A stretch of DNA of 64,000 bases from positions 1 through 64,000 of the forward strand of contig NZ_MUHA01000017.1 of the NCBI RefSeq assembly GCF_002217355.1, read 5' to 3'. The translations under genes were made by a program, and so were the position numbers. Shown here piece by piece: positions 25,611 through 35,242 of this stretch (position 1 is its first letter; each line of letters begins with the position of its first letter). Under the pieces are notes generated by a model. It did no database searches. It saw nothing but the letters and a program-made list of their open reading frames with translations, and had not been told where the DNA came from. Source of the DNA: Flavobacterium oncorhynchi (GTDB lineage Bacteria; Bacteroidota; Bacteroidia; Flavobacteriales; Flavobacteriaceae).

Positions 25611-27242
25611 ATGAAAACAAAGAAAATATTTTATACGGCTTTAATTATTGCATTGCCATTTGTTTGGACGAGTTGCAGCGACATTTTAGACGTTGAACCA
25701 AATGATGTAATTACTAAAGAGAATTTTTATAAAACGGAGTCTGATTTTCAGGCTGCAACAGGACCTTTATACAACAAAGTATGGTTCGATTTTAATGACA
25801 AATTTTATTATGGTTTAGGCGATGGACGTGCTGCAAATATGTATGCTCCTTTTTCAGATTACGTTTATCCATTTACAGATTTAACAGAAACTGGATTAAC
25901 AGGGCCGTTGGTTTCAGCTTGGGCTTCGTTGTACAATGTAGTTCAACAATCTAATAATGTGATTATCGGAATTTCTGGAAGTCCGCTTAGCGATGCTGTC
26001 AAAAATAAATATATTGCCGAAGCTCGTTTTATGAGAGGAACAGCATACTGGTATTTGGCTTCGTTATGGGGAGACGTAATTATTTCAACAGATCCGAGAG
26101 AATTGGTAAAAAATCCAATCGTAAACAAAAATCCAATGAAAGATGTTTATGAGTTTTCTATGCGTGATTTAGAATTTGCGGCTAAATATCTTCCAGAAAC
26201 TGCAGGTCAGGCAGGGCGTTTAACAAAATACAGCGCATTCGGAATGCTGTCTCGTGTTTACTTGTCATTTTCAGGAGTTAGTGATAATCCAAACAGTGGA
26301 ACCCGCAATCAAACATATCTTGATTTAGCAAAAAAAGCAGCCGAAAAAGTGATTAGTTCTGGGCCATATAGTTTGATGACAAATTATGAAGATTTATTCA
26401 TGATTGATAATAACAACAATACAGAATCCATGTTTGCTTTACAATGGGTGCCAAACGGTGATTATGGAGTAAACAATACACAGCAGGCTTATTTTGCATT
26501 AGGTTCTGATATTACTGGCGACGATGCAGCTTGGGGATATTGGACAAGAGCTTCTTATAATGTTTTGCAAGAATATGAGTCAAAAGATCTTCGCCGTAAA
26601 GCAACTTTTATGGGGAATAAAGATCATTATGCCGAAATCAACAAAGCAAATGGAGGTTACACGGTTGATCACGGAAATGATTTCCTTACCATAAAAAAAG
26701 GAGTTGTAGGTTCTACAAAAGACAATTCTAAAATCACCCGTATGAATTCGGCCTTAAATACTTATATGCTGCGTTTGGCAGAAGTTTATTTAAACTATGC
26801 CGAGGCTGCCTTAGGAAATAATGCAACAACGGCAGATGCAACGGCACTTATGGAAGTAAACAAATTACGTACACGTGCTGGTTTAGATCCAAAAACGACA
26901 TTGACTTATGCCGATATTATTCATGAAAGACGAGTTGAATTGTGTATGGAAGGACAATATTGGTACGATTTAGTTCGCAGAGCTTACTACAAACAACAAG
27001 AAGTAATCAATTATGTTACAGCACAAAATAGAGGAACAATAACTCCAATTTTGTATGACACAGCAACTAATAAAGTTACAGTTGACGCTTCAAAAAGTAC
27101 TAGTCCAAGAGCTATTGGTGTAATTGATGCAACAATATTCACGCTTCCTTATCCAGAATCTGAGTTAGTTCAGAATCCGTTATTGAGAGAAAATCCTGTT
27201 CCGTATCAGTTTACAGAAGAGAAAATTAAAGACTTATTCTAG
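25611..27242 (+). CDS. SusD-like surface glycan-binding lipoprotein (xylan)
   Basis: 543 aa from Met 25611; an upstream in-frame Met at 25587 overlaps the SusC end and would spoil the signal peptide. Lipobox WTSC with Cys22. SusD/RagB landmarks include LDVEPNDVITKENFYKTESDF near the N-terminus, RFMRGTAYWYLASLWGDVI in the TPR-like core and EVYLNYAEAALG and ERRVELCMEGQYWYDLVRR near the C-terminus. It caps the SusC barrel from outside and binds the glycan. Confidence 0.96.
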   Translation: MKTKKIFYTALIIALPFVWTSCSDILDVEPNDVITKENFYKTESDFQAATGPLYNKVWFDFNDKFYYGLGDGRAANMYAPFSDYVYPFTDLTETGLTGPLVSAWASLYNVVQQSNNVIIGISGSPLSDAVKNKYIAEARFMRGTAYWYLASLWGDVIISTDPRELVKNPIVNKNPMKDVYEFSMRDLEFAAKYLPETAGQAGRLTKYSAFGMLSRVYLSFSGVSDNPNSGTRNQTYLDLAKKAAEKVISSGPYSLMTNYEDLFMIDNNNNTESMFALQWVPNGDYGVNNTQQAYFALGSDITGDDAAWGYWTRASYNVLQEYESKDLRRKATFMGNKDHYAEINKANGGYTVDHGNDFLTIKKGVVGSTKDNSKITRMNSALNTYMLRLAEVYLNYAEAALGNNATTADATALMEVNKLRTRAGLDPKTTLTYADIIHERRVELCMEGQYWYDLVRRAYYKQQEVINYVTAQNRGTITPILYDTATNKVTVDASKSTSPRAIGVIDATIFTLPYPESELVQNPLLRENPVPYQFTEEKIKDLF

Positions 27243-27275
27243 TATTCAGAAATAAAAAATTAAAGCAATAGTAAT

Positions 27276-28646
27276 ATGAAATATATTTTAAATAAAAAGT
27301 ATTGGGCGCCCATCGCACTTCTTACAATGATGGTTTTCGGCATGCTGTTTACCTCTTGTGATAACAACGATTCACAAGGCGGTGCGATCACAATTTCAAG
27401 AGTATTTTTAGAAGATGTCAATTCAACAGTGCCGGATAGAGAAGTTAGTTTTGCTCGTTTAGGCCAGTTGCTGCGTATTGAAGGTTCAGGATTTGAGGGG
27501 CTTAAGAAAGTATACATCAACGGATATTCTACCTATTTTAATGTAGTTTTTGTATCTAGCAATTCGATGCTTGTAAGCGTTTCGGCCGATACACCAATTT
27601 TAGAAGCAGATCCATCTGTGAGAAATACAATTCGTTTTGCAAATGATTCTAACGAAACCACTTTTAAATTTGAAATTCGCTCTGGAAAACCTGCTATAAC
27701 TAATATTTCTAACACAATGCCAAATGCAGGAGAAACTATAACAGTTATAGGTACTGGATTAACCGAAGTAAGTAAAGTAGTTTTTCCTGGAAATGTTGAG
27801 GTAACAACAGGAATTACATCAACAGAAGATGGCGAATTATTTACAGTTAAAGTACCAAGCGGAATTTCAGATTTGGGAGGATCATTATTTGTTCAAACTT
27901 CAAATGGAGGTGTATATTCTCCAGCATATTTTAATTGTAAAAGAGGTGTTATTTTAGATTTTGACGGAAGAGGACAGCACAGTTTTTGGGGTACGCCTCC
28001 TGCCACAGGAATGATTTTGGGCACTGATATAGAATCGGCTTCGATAGGTGCAGGAAATCTTTCGCAAGGAAAATACGTACCGCATCGCCCGTCTCGTCTT
28101 GCTTCTATTGCTCCAGCAACAGGCAGAGCAACAGAAACATGGACAGCAGGAACTGGTGTTGATAACTGGAGAGCACAGTTAACTCCTTTTATTCCAGCCA
28201 GTACACCACTTGATAAAGTTGCATTTCAATTTGATATTTATGTACCAGATGCTTGGAAAGATTCAGGTTACTTGAAAATATGTACAGTCAATAATTTTAA
28301 TGCAGGAACATGGTCTGGCGGAGTTTACAATTATATTCCTTGGCTTATTGATGGAAAATCAGTTGCTTTCCAAACTGCAGGATGGACAACGATTACTATT
28401 CCATTAAATAAATTTTATCAATGGTCTAAAGAACCTTTTACTTTCGAAGCTGTTTTAGCTTATCGAGAAGCCGCAACGTATCAAAACTTTGGAATTTGGT
28501 TCGAAAATGCAGATGTAAAAATGAAAGATGTTTTAGGAAATACCAGCGAAGTAGAATTTCCTTCAAAAGCAACTTCGGTAAAAGTATATACCGATAATTG
28601 GAGAATTGTACCATTAGACACACCAGTTTACAATGATTTTAACTAA
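27276..28646 (+). CDS. IPT/TIG-domain surface glycan-binding lipoprotein (SGBP-B type)
   Basis: 456 aa lipoprotein (lipobox FTSC, Cys28). Two immunoglobulin-like IPT/TIG domains are visible, residues about 38-125 (LGQLLRIEGSGFEGLKKVYING) and 130-225 (PNAGETITVIGTGLTEVSKVVFPG). A C-terminal aromatic-rich domain follows from about residue 228 (DFDGRGQHSFWGTPPATG to the end). This is the layout of surface glycan-binding proteins that follow SusC/SusD in xylan and xyloglucan loci. It has no catalytic motif. It probably holds xylan at the surface for the next enzyme. Confidence 0.88.
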   Translation: MKYILNKKYWAPIALLTMMVFGMLFTSCDNNDSQGGAITISRVFLEDVNSTVPDREVSFARLGQLLRIEGSGFEGLKKVYINGYSTYFNVVFVSSNSMLVSVSADTPILEADPSVRNTIRFANDSNETTFKFEIRSGKPAITNISNTMPNAGETITVIGTGLTEVSKVVFPGNVEVTTGITSTEDGELFTVKVPSGISDLGGSLFVQTSNGGVYSPAYFNCKRGVILDFDGRGQHSFWGTPPATGMILGTDIESASIGAGNLSQGKYVPHRPSRLASIAPATGRATETWTAGTGVDNWRAQLTPFIPASTPLDKVAFQFDIYVPDAWKDSGYLKICTVNNFNAGTWSGGVYNYIPWLIDGKSVAFQTAGWTTITIPLNKFYQWSKEPFTFEAVLAYREAATYQNFGIWFENADVKMKDVLGNTSEVEFPSKATSVKVYTDNWRIVPLDTPVYNDFN

Positions 28647-28658
28647 CAAAACTGCAAA

Positions 28659-30869
28659 ATGAAATATAAATATATCTTACCAATAATTGCTTCATCATTA
28701 ATGATTTTGTCATCATGCGATGATAATTTGATGGAGTGGGGAAAAGACCCAGAACATGGAGAAGTAACAGGAGCTGAACTTCCGTTAGCTTTAGTAGAAA
28801 AAATCAGCCGTTACGAACCTTTAAAAAACTATTCGGATTTTTCATTAGGAAACGGAATCGGAATAAGTTTGTACATGAGTGATGCCAATTATAGAAAGAT
28901 TGTAAATGAAAATTTTGATGAGGTAACACCGGGTTACGAAATGAAACACGGCGCAATGGTAAATGCAAAAGGTGAAATTAATTTTACCAATGTAGATGCT
29001 TTTATCGCGGCAACAAAAAGTGCTGGACTAAAAGTTTTTGGACATACTTTAGTTTGGCATTCCAATCAAAATGCAAGTTATTTAAACGGTATTATTGCTC
29101 CAACCGTAATTCCGGGTTCAAGCGGAACTAATATTCTTGATGTTGCCGGTTTAAAAAACGGAACGTTTACAAACTGGTTAAGAAATAACCCAGGAAAAGG
29201 AATTTCTATTGCAGCAAATTCTGGTTTAGCAACAGGTTCACAAGCTATTAAAATGGAAGCAAGTGCAACCTCTTCGGCAGCACATCATTTACAATTAATA
29301 TCTCCAAATATACCTATTGTGACAGGACATAACTACGAGATTTCATTTTATATAAAATCTGATGTTGCGGGTAAAGGACGTGTTGCATTTAATACCTCTT
29401 TAACCAATCAGTGGCCATATAAAGATTGGTTTGCAACGGGAGGAACTTGGACAGAGGCTTTTGCAACGACTTCTTCTTGGCAGCAAGTTAAAATTAAAGT
29501 AGCTCCTGGAGATTTTAAAGCAGGAAGTACCACATTCCAGTTTAATTTAGATTTAGGATATTTGCCAAATGTAACTTATTTAGTAGACGTAAACACTATT
29601 GCAGTTGTTGATCTTGATGCTTCTACTGGACCTGTTAATCTAGTTTCTAATGGAACTTTCAATTCAGGAATAACAGGATGGAGTAGAGCCAATGGAGCAG
29701 CCGATGCTTTAAGTGCAGGAACAGGAGCTTCAAATGTTTATGAGGGAAGCGGGTCAATGAAAGTAGTAAACGCGACATCGGATGCTGCAAACCAATGGAA
29801 AACCCAAATTCAAACTACTTTTACTTCTGCATTAGTAGCTGGAAAAAATTATACAATTTCTTATATGATTCGTTCGGAAGCAGCGGGTTCTGTAAGATGT
29901 TCAACGACACCATCATCAGTAGCAAATTATCAGCCAGATGAGTTAACTAGTACTACTTGGAAACAATTAGAATGGAAATTTATTGCAAAAGGAGGTGAGA
30001 CTGGTTTTGGTTTTGATTTAGGAAGAGCTGCAGGAACTTATTATATCGATAATGTTTTAGTAACTGATGGATCGTCTTCGGGAACTGGACCAACAGCTCC
30101 AATAACAATTGACAAAACAGATGCCGAGAAAACCAAAATTATTGGCGATGCCATGACTAACTGGATTTCTAAAATGATGACGCATTATAAAACAGGAGTT
30201 TTTTCTTGGGATGTAGTAAATGAACCAATGAAAGAAGACGGAACTTTAAGAAATGGAACCGAAGGTGATACAGCGACAGATTATTTCTCATGGGTAAAAT
30301 ATCTAGGAAAAGATTATGCCGTTTCAGCATTCAAACTAGCACGTCAATATGGAAATGCAACCGATAAACTTTTCATAAATGATTACAATTTAGAATCGAG
30401 ATTAGATAAATGTGACGGATTAATCGAATACGTAAAATATATTGAAAGCAAAGGAGCAACTGTTGACGGAATTGGAACGCAGATGCACATTGGTTTAACG
30501 ACAGATAAAGATAAAATTGTTCAGATGTTTCAAAAATTAGCGGCTTCAGGAAAATTAATTAAAATTTCTGAGTTAGACGTAAGATTAGGAACTGCAACAC
30601 CAACTGTAGTACAACAGGCTTCGCAAGCAGAAATGTATCAATATGTTATTGATATGTACAAAAAACACATTCCAGCAGCACAGCAATATGGAATCACGAT
30701 TTGGGGAGTTTCTGATAATTCAAAAGAACATGAATATTGGCTTCCAAATGAATCTCCAAACCTTTGGGATGCTAATTATGTTCGTAAACATGCATACAAA
30801 GGCACTGCAGATGGTCTTGCAGGAAAAGATGTAAGTTTAGGATTTTCGGGTGAGTTAGTAAAACCGTAG
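28659..30869 (+). CDS. surface GH10 xylanase with two inserted CBM4-like modules
   Basis: 736 aa lipoprotein (lipobox LSSC, Cys20). The GH10 barrel is interrupted: its first part runs to about residue 150 (FGHTLVWHSNQN) and resumes at about 488. Two beta-sandwich modules lie between them: about 155-318 (NGTFTNWLRNNPGKG...) and about 325-470 (NGTFNSGITGWSRANG...YYIDNVLV). Both are of the CBM4/9/22-like type. Acid/base is Glu522 (SWDVVNEPM) and nucleophile Glu638 (ISELDVRLG). This insertion layout is known from surface Xyn10 enzymes of Bacteroides xylan loci. It starts 12 bp after the binding protein, so it belongs to the SusC operon. Confidence 0.95.
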   Translation: MKYKYILPIIASSLMILSSCDDNLMEWGKDPEHGEVTGAELPLALVEKISRYEPLKNYSDFSLGNGIGISLYMSDANYRKIVNENFDEVTPGYEMKHGAMVNAKGEINFTNVDAFIAATKSAGLKVFGHTLVWHSNQNASYLNGIIAPTVIPGSSGTNILDVAGLKNGTFTNWLRNNPGKGISIAANSGLATGSQAIKMEASATSSAAHHLQLISPNIPIVTGHNYEISFYIKSDVAGKGRVAFNTSLTNQWPYKDWFATGGTWTEAFATTSSWQQVKIKVAPGDFKAGSTTFQFNLDLGYLPNVTYLVDVNTIAVVDLDASTGPVNLVSNGTFNSGITGWSRANGAADALSAGTGASNVYEGSGSMKVVNATSDAANQWKTQIQTTFTSALVAGKNYTISYMIRSEAAGSVRCSTTPSSVANYQPDELTSTTWKQLEWKFIAKGGETGFGFDLGRAAGTYYIDNVLVTDGSSSGTGPTAPITIDKTDAEKTKIIGDAMTNWISKMMTHYKTGVFSWDVVNEPMKEDGTLRNGTEGDTATDYFSWVKYLGKDYAVSAFKLARQYGNATDKLFINDYNLESRLDKCDGLIEYVKYIESKGATVDGIGTQMHIGLTTDKDKIVQMFQKLAASGKLIKISELDVRLGTATPTVVQQASQAEMYQYVIDMYKKHIPAAQQYGITIWGVSDNSKEHEYWLPNESPNLWDANYVRKHAYKGTADGLAGKDVSLGFSGELVKP

Positions 30870-30897
30870 TTTTTTTAAGTTGAGTATACGCGTAGTT

Positions 30898-30946
30898 TTG
30901 TCATTTCGAGGAACGAGAAATCTCTGCAAGAAACTCCTCAATCAGA
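30898..30946. repeat. family A element, solo left arm (copy 6)
   Basis: TTGTCATTTCGAGGAACGAGAAATC starts a family A element, but the matching right arm is absent; the sequence runs instead into a terminator-like hairpin. Confidence 0.75.
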
Positions 30947-30955
30947 ATCAAAGCT

Positions 30956-30995
30956 GCTTTGTCAAAGTTTTAAGCTTTGACAAAGCTGCTTTGTT
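30956..30995 (+). terminator. terminator after the surface GH10 gene
   Basis: GCTTTGTCAAAG (30956-30967) pairs with CTTTGACAAAGC (30975-30986); a T-rich run follows. It probably ends most transcripts of the SusC-to-GH10 operon before the GH35-like gene. Confidence 0.7.
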
Positions 30996-31021
30996 TTATT
31001 TTTAATATTAAAATAAAAAGT

Positions 31022-32644
31022 ATGTTTCATATTTTAAAAAAAAAGTTCCTTCTGATAACTTTATTTATAATACATTTTGGATTTTGCCAAAATATACCCA
31101 GTCTTGAGAAAAAAGGAAATAAAACACAATTAATTGTAAACCAAAAACCATTCTTAATACGTGGAGGTGAATTAGGAAATTCCTCCGCAACAAGTATGGA
31201 AAGCATGGAAACTATTTGGTCGAAATTGGTTGACATGAATCTTAATACAGTCTTAACACCTGTTTATTGGGAACTTATCGAACAAGAAGAAGGTAAATTT
31301 GATTTTTCGTTAATTGATGATTTAATTCTTAGAGCACGAAAAGAGAATTTGAAACTCGTATTTTTATGGTTTGGATCTTGGAAAAACAGTATGTCAAGCC
31401 ACGCTCCGGCTTGGGTAAAATTGAATCAGAAAAAATACCCAAGAGTGAAAGACGATCAAAATCGCAGTCATGAAATTTTAACGCCTTTTAGTGAAAACAA
31501 TCTTCAAGCTGATTTAAATGCGTTCAAAAAATTGATGACGCACATTAAAGAATTGGATCAAAAGGAGCAAACTGTAATTATGATTCAAGTCGAAAATGAA
31601 ATCGGAATGCTGCCAACCGCAAGAGATTATCATCCGTTAGCAAATGAAGCTTTTAAAAAAGAAGTTCCAAAAGAATTACTGCAATATCTTCAAAAAAATA
31701 AAGAAAAACTCGTTCCAGAGTTTTTAGAAATTTGGAAAAAAAACGGATTCAAAACTTCAGGGAATTGGGAAACGGTTTTTGGAAAAGGACTTCATACAGA
31801 TGAAATTTTTATGGCTTGGTATTTTTCAAAATTTACCAATCAAATTGCAAAAGCAGGCAAAGACATTTATCCAATTCCGATGTTTGTTAATGCAGCTTTA
31901 AATGCACCCGAAAAAAAATCAGGTCAATATCCGAGTGCTGGACCGCTTCCGCATCTTATGGATGTTTGGAAAGCTGCGGGAAATTCGATTGACTTTTTGG
32001 CGCCCGATTTTTATAACCCATCTTTTAAACAATGGAATGATTTATTTACCCGTCAAGGTGATCCGTTATTTATTCCCGAACATCGTTTTGATGAAACGGC
32101 GCCTTTTAAAGGTTTATATGCAATTGGACATTATGAAGCAATTGGTTTTTCGCCATTTTCTATAGAATCTGTTGCCGATGCCAAAAAGGAACCTCTTGGA
32201 AAAATTTATGATTTGATAAAGCAGTTAACTCCAACTATTGAAACCAATAAAGGGCAAGGAAGAATTGACGGTGTTTTGTTAGACAAAGAAAATAATATAC
32301 AGATTATTAAATTGGGAGATTATGAATTTACATTCAAACACGATTATACTCTAAATTGGTCTGATGGAGCAAAAGCTGAAGTTTGGCCAATGTCAAGTGC
32401 TATTATTATAGAAATTGCTAAGAACGAATTTTACATTGCGGGTTCAGGAATTGTTGTAACTTTTAAACCTTTAAAAGAAAATTTAAATGCAGGAATTTTA
32501 AAAACAGATCAAGGAAAATTTGAAGATGAAAAATGGAAAACCATAAGACATTTTAATGGAGATCAAACCCATCAAGGAAGACATTTAAGGATTTCTGTTG
32601 GCGATTTCGAAATCCAAAAAATAAAATTATATAGTTATGAATAG
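31022..32644 (+). CDS. GH35-type beta-galactosidase-like enzyme with DUF5597-like C-terminus
   Basis: 540 aa from Met 31022 (upstream Met 30977 lies in the terminator region). The signal peptide ends near ...FIIHFGFCQ; a Cys at that position leaves a lipoprotein possible. The barrel has FLIRGGELGNSS, VLTPVYWELIEQEEGKFDF, the acid/base motif IQVENEIG and the probable nucleophile in FIPEHRF, as in GH35. The C-terminal part matches my memory of the DUF5597 domain often joined to GH35 in Bacteroidota. Substrate in a xylan locus may be beta-galactosyl or arabinosyl side chains; this is inference. Confidence 0.82.
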   Translation: MFHILKKKFLLITLFIIHFGFCQNIPSLEKKGNKTQLIVNQKPFLIRGGELGNSSATSMESMETIWSKLVDMNLNTVLTPVYWELIEQEEGKFDFSLIDDLILRARKENLKLVFLWFGSWKNSMSSHAPAWVKLNQKKYPRVKDDQNRSHEILTPFSENNLQADLNAFKKLMTHIKELDQKEQTVIMIQVENEIGMLPTARDYHPLANEAFKKEVPKELLQYLQKNKEKLVPEFLEIWKKNGFKTSGNWETVFGKGLHTDEIFMAWYFSKFTNQIAKAGKDIYPIPMFVNAALNAPEKKSGQYPSAGPLPHLMDVWKAAGNSIDFLAPDFYNPSFKQWNDLFTRQGDPLFIPEHRFDETAPFKGLYAIGHYEAIGFSPFSIESVADAKKEPLGKIYDLIKQLTPTIETNKGQGRIDGVLLDKENNIQIIKLGDYEFTFKHDYTLNWSDGAKAEVWPMSSAIIIEIAKNEFYIAGSGIVVTFKPLKENLNAGILKTDQGKFEDEKWKTIRHFNGDQTHQGRHLRISVGDFEIQKIKLYSYE

Positions 32645-32653
32645 TTTTTTTTA

Positions 32654-32764
32654 GCCACGAATTTCTCGAATTGCCACTAATTTTTATTTTTTTAATTAAA
32701 AAATCCGTGTCATTGCAATATTATAGACAAAGTATGGATTAGTGTAATTTGCGAAATTCGTGGC
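32654..32764. repeat. family C inverted-repeat element
   Basis: GCCACGAATTTCTCGAATT at the left pairs imperfectly with AATTTGCGAAATTCGTGGC at the right; inner words CACTAAT and ATTAGTG also pair. A lone related arm (GCCGCGAATTCACGAATTT) is seen at 42542-42560. Confidence 0.75.
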
Positions 32765-32856
32765 AGACAAAAACACAGGAAGCTCTAAGAGAAAAACTTT
32801 AATAATAGATTAAAAGGTTTAGAAGGATTTTTTAATAATCTGTGTTAATCTTTTAT

Positions 32857-32872
32857 CCCGATAGCTATCGGG
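32857..32872. repeat. 16-bp palindrome upstream of the esterase gene
   Basis: CCCGATAGCTATCGGG is perfect and lies 24 bp before the esterase start. The core GATAGCTATC recurs in the terminator at 58837-58852 (CCAGATAGCTATCTGG), pointing to a small repeated hairpin. Confidence 0.6.
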
Positions 32873-32896
32873 AGTGGCAAAAAAAATAGATATCAA

Positions 32897-34816
32897 ATGA
32901 AAAGCAAATTAACATTTTTAGCTATCCTTTTAAGCTTTGCAATTAATGCACAGATAAAACTTCCGCGATTGATAAGTGACGGAATGATTTTACAGAGGGA
33001 TACAAAAGTCAACATTTGGGGCTGGGCATCGCCAAATGAAAAAATCGAACTCGAATTTAATCGTAAAGCTTACAAAACGACAACAGCTCAAGACGGAAAA
33101 TGGTCGATAGAGCTTCCGTCACAAAAAGCAGGCGGTCCGTTCGAAATGACTTTAAAAGGTTCTAATACAATTGTGCTAAAAAATATTCTCTTTGGTGATG
33201 TCTGGCTTTGTTCGGGACAATCGAACATGGAACTTCCGATGGAAAGAATTAAAGATAAATACAAAGACGAAATTGCCAAATCTCAAAACTCAAACATCAG
33301 ACAGTTTTTAGTTCCTGATGAATATTACTTCGAAAAAGAAAGAACCGATTTTTCTTCTGGTTCTTGGGTTGAAGCAAATCCAACAAGTGTTTTACAATTT
33401 ACAGGAGTCGGCTATTTTTTTGCCAATGAAATCTACGAAAAATACAAAATTCCGATTGGCTTAATCAACAGTTCTTTGGGAGGTTCGCCTGCAGAATCTT
33501 GGATCAGTGAAGAAGGGATAAAAAAGTTCCCAGATTATTATGCAGAATATTTAAAATTTAAAGACGGAAAACTAGAAAAACAAATTGATGAAAGCGACCG
33601 AAAAGTAAGTTCAGATTGGTATAAATTATTAAATCAAACCGATCTTGGATTAAAGAATAAATGGGCAAATTCAGTCGATATTTCCGATTGGAAAACAATG
33701 AGTATTCCAGGTTATTGGGCCGATGGAGAACTAGGAAATATAAATGGTTCTGTTTGGTTTAAAAGAGAATTTACTTTAGACAAAATAAAGGAAAATCGAG
33801 CTAAATTAATTTTAGGACGAATTGTCGATGCGGATTCTGTTTTTGTAAACGGAAATTTTGTTGGAACAACGTCGTATCAATACCCGCCGAGAATTTATTC
33901 TTTTAATAGTACTATTTTAAAGGAAGGAAAAAATGAAATTACCATTCGTGTAATTAATAATTCTGGCAGAGGAGGTTTTGTAACCGATAAACCATATGAA
34001 TTAACTATTGGCGATAAAACAATAGATTTAAAAGGGAATTGGAGCTATAAGTTAGGTTCAAAAATGCTTCCGCTGCCAGGGCAAACTTTTGTGAGATGGA
34101 AACCAGTCGGACTTTACAATGCCATGATTGCTCCATTGAAAAATTATCCTGTAAAAGGCGTTTTATGGTATCAGGGCGAAGCAAATACAAAAAAGCCATC
34201 CGAATATTTTTCGTTAATGGAAACTTTAATAAATAATTGGAGAACACTTTTTGATCAGGAAAAATTACCTTTTCTTTTGGTGCAGTTGCCCAATTTTATG
34301 GAACCAAAATCAGTGCCTTCAGAAAGTAATTGGGCTGCTTTGAGACAACAGCAGTTGAATACCTTGAAAGTTCCAAATACAGGATTGGCAGTTGCCATAG
34401 ACTTAGGAGAATGGAATGATATTCATCCTTTAAATAAGTACGATGTTGGAAAAAGATTGTCACTTCAGGCTAGAAAATTGGTTTATAGTGAAAAAACTTT
34501 AGCCGCTTCAGGACCGCTTTACAAATCGATAATAAAAGAAGGAAACAAACTAATTTTAAGTTTTTCTAATGTTGGAACTGGATTGGTAATCAAAAATGGA
34601 GATGAATTGAAAGAGTTTGCGATAGCAGGAACTGATGGAAAGTTTGTTTGGGCAAAAGCTGAAATTAAAGGAGATAAAGTTATAGTTAGCAATGATTACG
34701 TCGCAGATCCAGTAAAAGTAAGATATGCTTGGGCAGATAATCCTACAGAAGCTAATTTGTTTAATAACGAAGGATTTCCGGCTTCGCCTTTTGAAGCGGG
34801 CTTGGATGATGAATGA
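32897..34816 (+). CDS. acetylesterase, sialate O-acetylesterase-like (SASA family)
   Basis: 639 aa with a signal peptide (...SFAINAQ). The SGNH-type block I is VWLCSGQSNMELP with the nucleophile Ser109; the Asp-His pair is in WNDIHPLNKYDVGKR. A jelly-roll insert with GSVWFKREFTLD and VDADSVFVNGNFVG interrupts the catalytic domain at about residues 245-390. Such esterases in xylan loci remove acetyl groups from xylose residues. The family name came from sialic acid work and should not be taken literally here. It is the last gene of the xylan locus. Confidence 0.9.
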   Translation: MKSKLTFLAILLSFAINAQIKLPRLISDGMILQRDTKVNIWGWASPNEKIELEFNRKAYKTTTAQDGKWSIELPSQKAGGPFEMTLKGSNTIVLKNILFGDVWLCSGQSNMELPMERIKDKYKDEIAKSQNSNIRQFLVPDEYYFEKERTDFSSGSWVEANPTSVLQFTGVGYFFANEIYEKYKIPIGLINSSLGGSPAESWISEEGIKKFPDYYAEYLKFKDGKLEKQIDESDRKVSSDWYKLLNQTDLGLKNKWANSVDISDWKTMSIPGYWADGELGNINGSVWFKREFTLDKIKENRAKLILGRIVDADSVFVNGNFVGTTSYQYPPRIYSFNSTILKEGKNEITIRVINNSGRGGFVTDKPYELTIGDKTIDLKGNWSYKLGSKMLPLPGQTFVRWKPVGLYNAMIAPLKNYPVKGVLWYQGEANTKKPSEYFSLMETLINNWRTLFDQEKLPFLLVQLPNFMEPKSVPSESNWAALRQQQLNTLKVPNTGLAVAIDLGEWNDIHPLNKYDVGKRLSLQARKLVYSEKTLAASGPLYKSIIKEGNKLILSFSNVGTGLVIKNGDELKEFAIAGTDGKFVWAKAEIKGDKVIVSNDYVADPVKVRYAWADNPTEANLFNNEGFPASPFEAGLDDE

Positions 34817-34895
34817 ATTTGTTGAGATTGGGATAGACAAAAAAGATTAGATTGTCTTCTTGTGCTGTCTAAAATAAATAAGAATATAAAAAGAA

Positions 34896-34923
34896 AAAAC
34901 CGATTAGTTTCCTAATCGGTTTT
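34896..34923 (-). terminator. terminator of the first tRNA-Ser gene
   Basis: AAAACCGATTAG and CTAATCGGTTTT form a 12-bp stem with a 4-nt loop. It lies just downstream of the minus-strand tRNA and may also stop rightward transcripts from the esterase gene. Confidence 0.85.
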
Positions 34924-34930
34924 CTTTTGC

Positions 34931-35014
34931 GGAGAAAGAGGGATTCGAACCCCCGGACCTGTTACAGTCAACAGTTTTCAAGACTGCCGCATTCGACCGC
35001 TCTGCCATTTCTCC
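34931..35014 (-). tRNA. tRNA-Ser(UGA), copy 1
   Basis: 84 nt on the minus strand. Acceptor arms GGAGAAA and TTTCTCC pair. The anticodon loop reads CTTGAAA with anticodon TGA, a long variable arm follows, and the T-loop GGTTCGAATCC is standard. The CCA end is not encoded. The sequence is identical to copy 2. Confidence 0.97.
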
Positions 35015-35046
35015 AGTATGTTGCTCTCGTTTTCTGATTGCGAGTG

Positions 35047-35054
35047 CAAAGATA
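35047..35054 (-). promoter_or_regulatory. -7 element of tRNA-Ser copy 1
   Basis: Minus-strand TATCTTTG fits TAnnTTTG and lies 33 nt upstream of the tRNA 5' end. Confidence 0.6.
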
Positions 35055-35121
35055 AGGTGTTTTTTGAATTGTGAAAATTTTTTTGGAACTATTTCTAAAA
35101 AAAAATATACTATATAAAAAG

Positions 35122-35148
35122 AAAACCCTTAACAAAGTTAAGGGTTTT
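35122..35148 (-). terminator. terminator of the second tRNA-Ser gene
   Basis: AAAACCCTTAAC and GTTAAGGGTTTT form a 12-bp stem around AAA. It separates the two tRNA units. Confidence 0.88.
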
Positions 35149-35158
35149 CTTTTTCAGC

Positions 35159-35242
35159 GGAGAAAGAGGGATTCGAACCCCCGGACCTGTTACAGTCAAC
35201 AGTTTTCAAGACTGCCGCATTCGACCGCTCTGCCATTTCTCC
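35159..35242 (-). tRNA. tRNA-Ser(UGA), copy 2
   Basis: Identical 84-nt gene to the one at 34931-35014, including the anticodon TGA. The flanks are similar only for a short stretch (CAGTATGTxGCTCTC), so this is a local tandem duplication with independent promoter and terminator. Confidence 0.97.

Noticed and set aside
32897..34816. Sialic acid utilisation role for the esterase
   Set aside because: No sialidase, NanA or NanK gene is nearby and the setting is a xylan locus, so deacetylation of xylan fits better.
34900..34909. CCGATTAG next to the esterase gene resembles the LacI-type operator
   Set aside because: It is one arm of a 12-bp terminator stem (CCGATTAG/CTAATCGG) and lacks the CAAnCGnTTG pattern.
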